NCBI GenBank assembly: GCA_020086605.1
Contig: JACBWW010000016.1
Span: forward strand, 19,766,926-19,830,925
Length of the DNA stretch: 64,000 nucleotides
Reading direction: 5' to 3'
From: Lanius collurio
Lineage: Eukaryota > Chordata > Aves > Passeriformes > Laniidae
Part shown: positions 60,701 to 64,000 of the stretch, in pieces
How the letters are laid out: each line of letters starts with the position of its first letter
Position numbering within the stretch: position 1 is the first letter of the stretch
Translations under genes and position numbers: made by a program
Notes under the pieces: generated by a model
The model's input: the letters and a program-made list of their open reading frames with translations, nothing else
Told to the model about the DNA's origin: nothing
Database searches by the model: none

Positions 60701-63700
60701 AAACAAGACTCGAGCAGATTTTAGAGACACTACACATGAAGAAAAGCATCGGTTTTGACCCAGTGTTTTATTCATAACCAATACCAACATAATCATCTGA
60801 TTCACACCTGACTAGAAGTTCTGTGGTTGGACTCCATTAACTGAAGGAGCTATGACTCAGAGTCTCAAAAGTGTTGAGCCACCTAATTCCCACAGAAACC
60901 AAGGCACTGAAATACCTACAGGGATGATGGCAGCATCACCTCTCAATAAGAGAAAGGCTCATAAGGCTGCTACAGGTTAAGTACAACCAGAAGCTGCAGA
61001 AACCACAGTCAGCTCATTAACTGCTGTCTTGTGCAGGTGTATCCGTGCTCCTCACACCTTTGCTCCTGGATCTGCTCCAGGTGATGGTTTCAATCATCAG
61101 TGGGCTCACACTAAGGCTGCCTTAGCCAATGGCAACTTGGGTTCTGGACTCATTCCAGAGCATTAACATGTTCTGGGTGTCTTTTGTTTATCAGAAGGGC
61201 AAGAGACCCACTTTTACCCACTATATAATCTTTGCAATCAAGGCTGCTGAAAGGTCTGCAGTGCAGCTCCATGAATTTCCAGATGTGCCCATGTAGAGAC
61301 CCAGCCCACATGCCTTTCACCAGAGGTTGTTCCTATGCTTTGCATACCTGAGATTTGTCTTGTATGACTTTAGAAAGTCATCCATTCCTTCATTTAGGGA
61401 GGACCTAATTTATCTTTGTACTTCTCCTGTGCCTTGAGTTAGAAGACAGACACATTCATAATGCATGGCTTTGTGATGTGTGCTCCATGACAGCTACAAT
61501 CTGTGAACCACACACCAAAACTCCTTGAGAAAAGCACTTTCTGAGAGCAGAGGCTAGTCACACGTAACACCCCTCTCCTTCATGACACACTTTACAGTGG
61601 TGAGGGGACTGCTTTCTACCCTCCATCTCAAAGGTTTCAGTGCTGGAAAACTCTTCAGCATCTGCATGTTGAGAAATGATACAAACACACATCTGCCCCC
61701 AGTTCATCGTGTCTCACCCTGTGAAACAACATATTTGGTTTAAAGGTACATTTGAACAAGGGAGATTTGGAAAATTGCTTATCATCTTCAGAGTCAGTGA
61801 GAAATTTAACTGGCAACTACATTACAAATACATTTAATCCATTAGACTGTCTCATGTAACTGAGATTAATGAATGCAAGGCTTAGATTTGTCCCTTCAGT
61901 ATCCAGCAGTACATGTTTTCTGACGAGTCATCTTGCTTTTCTGATTGCTCTCATTTAAACGCTCAGGGAAGAGCACAAGTCACTTTTTAAAACGTATCCA
62001 CTTCCTGACTGCTTTCAGAATAGCCAGAGCAGCAATCCTCTTGTGTTAGCAAGCTGTGGATCTCCTGGAACATGGATCTCCAGCTGGCTGGGGAACACAC
62101 ACCAGCCAAGCCCTTATCCCCTGCCTCAAAGGCACTCCTGCATGGAAACAGAGCTGTCCACCCGCCCAGCTCGGGGGCACAAATGGGATCATTTCAAGGG
62201 AACAATCTGCCTTCTTCACCAGCTCCATGTCCCCTTCCAGTCAGCTTGGAGGTTACAGCTGTGTTTAAAACCTTGAGCAGAGTATTTTTCCCAGCAGATC
62301 ACAATGGCTGAAATCAATGGGAAATTTTACAGTAATGCCATAATGGTCCATATAATGAGGCCCAGGCTGGAAAATTTCTAGTGAAGGCCTATGCCTGAGA
62401 AATTCTGTACCTCTGGTTTAAAAAAGAGGGGGGACAAGGTTTCATATTTTTCCCATGGCTCAGTGTAAAATGTTTCTCTTTATTTGCACAGTCCTTACAT
62501 GCAGTGGCTATGGAATCTATGAATATTGTCATTCATGGAGGCAAATGCTGTAAATAACCCACCTGAGAATGTGACTTTAAAAAAGAAGGAATCTGAAGCC
62601 CTTTTGAGAAGAAGAAGTGTCCTTCTGGATTATGAATGTGACACTCCAGTGTTAAAATTAGGGACTACTCGAACTACATTTCTCTCAGATCTTTCTCCTT
62701 CTCTTTGCCAAGGCTTTCAGAGAGGGTTTTATCTTTTTCTTTATGATACCCTGAGGAAACACCTCTCATGTTGGGTCAGCATCTTGAGCTGTCTACAGCA
62801 TTTTCAAGACTAGCTTCTGAGGTTTTGCCCTCTGAGAAAATCAGTAAAAAGGAAGGCATGATGTGATCATGCATTAGCTGGCCACAATCTCCCTGTATGG
62901 CTGCTCTTAGTGCACTGAGCAGCTCCAGTGGAGCTGCCCTTCCTGAGCAACAGGAAAACTCACTACAGTGTGAGTGATGCACTGCAGCCTAGCTCCCCTG
63001 TCCAAATTATTGCAATTATTGCATTAATTTAAAATTTCAGTGTCTTAGAACCATAGTTCTCTTTCTCCCCTGATCTTTCTTTACTGCTGGCCTGTAGCAG
63101 TTGAAGCTCCTGATCGCTGGCCAAGGGCCTCAGCTGGGAAGAGGCCTCAACCCAGGTCCCCTCTAGTCCTCCAAGGTGTGTCAGAACAGCCCATGTCACT
63201 CCCATATGATGGTGCACCCTCACTCCATGCAGAGGTGTAAGATGGGTTCTGGTTCATACCTCTTCCCTTGACCAGGGATAAAATCTGGCCCACAGCATTG
63301 CCTTTAGTCAGTTTTTGGAAAACTAACACAGGTGAGATTTTTCTCACCTTCTTTCACTAATTTTTCATTAGCAAGATCTCCAGAGTATTGTTTGTCATGA
63401 CTCCCCTGAACAGATGAGTGCAGGACTTAGTAATCACCACCAAGTGGTCTGTGAAATAAATTAAAACTAAAGCAAACAAGCACTTTCCGTGGTGCACCTC
63501 ACCCATTAAACAACCCTGTGCAGGGATGGAAAATTTCCTTCCCAGTGTCCACAAATGATCAGTTTCTGCCTTGAAGCACTGAGCTGGGTTCGATTACACC
63601 AATCATTATTTCAGTTCATGTAACTCCAGACTACTAGTGATACCCAATGACTTTGGCACACTGGGAATTCAATCAAACGTTTATACTAAGGGGGACCATT

Positions 63701-64000
63701 TACTTCAGCCCCTAGAGGTACCACTTTAAAAAAATCCCCTGAATATTGCTGAAATTAATATTAAGACTTTATACCCTCATGTATTTTTGAGGATTTATAT
63801 ATGTTGAGATATCATTTTTCCTACCACTTATCCTCTTACATACTCCCACAATATCTCATCTGTGGCATTTTCCCAGATGGGGCCCACAGCAACGTTCTTG
63901 TAGCTTTTGGCTCACTTAACACTCCCGCTTAACAAAATCCTTGATTTGATGAGGTCTTCTCTGCTCCAACGCCCAACTCTGCAGAACCCCAGGCACTGCC
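51791..64000. other. Intergenic or intronic DNA, no gene seen
   Basis: AT-rich unique sequence throughout, with short T or A runs (near 53.16, 53.39-53.42 and 57.64 kb) and one exact 22-base tandem duplication at 57.96 kb. About 56.0-57.15 kb has a vague old-LINE texture that I could not anchor to a family. A G+C-richer patch at about 62.04-62.24 kb produces overlapping ORFs in all frames, none with a domain. No exon is supportable up to the right edge. Confidence 0.5.
57955..57998. repeat. Exact 22-base tandem duplication
   Basis: AGCTGGACTCTCACATTTTCAG occurs twice with no mismatch, at 57955-57976 and 57977-57998. Zero divergence suggests a recent slippage or repair event. Confidence 0.95.

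Noticed and set aside
1..64000. CRISPR arrays, operons, phage or toxin systems
   Set aside because: No regularly spaced repeats, no dense coding and no ribosome binding sites. The sequence is vertebrate in character.

Overview
This window looks like avian nuclear DNA, most likely from a songbird or another neoavian. The basis is the overall base composition, vertebrate-style polyadenylation signals, very low repeat density, and two 5'-truncated reverse-oriented LINEs of the chicken-repeat-1 (CR1) type. The CR1 copies are recognised from remembered family patterns, not from a search. There are no operons, ribosome binding sites, CRISPR arrays, phage genes or other prokaryotic features.

Layout. 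About 1-1880 is AT-rich and carries three canonical AATAAA signals, the last two followed by GT-rich sequence. It is best read as the 3' untranslated region of a plus-strand gene whose coding part lies left of the window; I cannot name that gene. From about 1.9 to 64 kb I found no exon I would defend. The ORFs in this stretch are short, overlap on both strands, and show no recognisable domain. This part reads as a gene desert or a very large intron.

Repeats are sparse. There are two young-looking CR1 3' fragments on the minus strand (about 14.55-14.85 and 42.60-43.08 kb). Older, eroded CR1/L3-clade fragments lie at about 21.85-23.0 kb (minus strand, reverse transcriptase region), 33.49-33.86 kb (plus) and, weakly, 35.93-36.06 kb (plus). 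There is a possible minus-strand solo LTR at about 9.27-9.89 kb, a tRNA-like SINE head at about 51.72-51.79 kb, and a 35-A tract 23 bases after an AATAAA (37.94-38.00 kb) that resembles a retrocopy tail. Small tandem duplications and simple repeats make up the rest.

Several unique, homeodomain-motif-rich blocks (about 6.94-7.35, 8.39-8.53, 23.68-23.96, 38.76-39.33 and 51.29-51.68 kb) look like candidate conserved noncoding elements. A CpG-enriched patch at about 20.65-20.92 kb is the only promoter-like composition seen. These are inferences from sequence texture and would need cross-species alignment.

I did not find a clear previously undescribed system. The items most worth checking are the tRNA-like SINE head, the retrocopy-like poly(A) junction, the 7.2-7.33 kb block with a perfect homeobox-type palindrome, and the isolated CpG patch.
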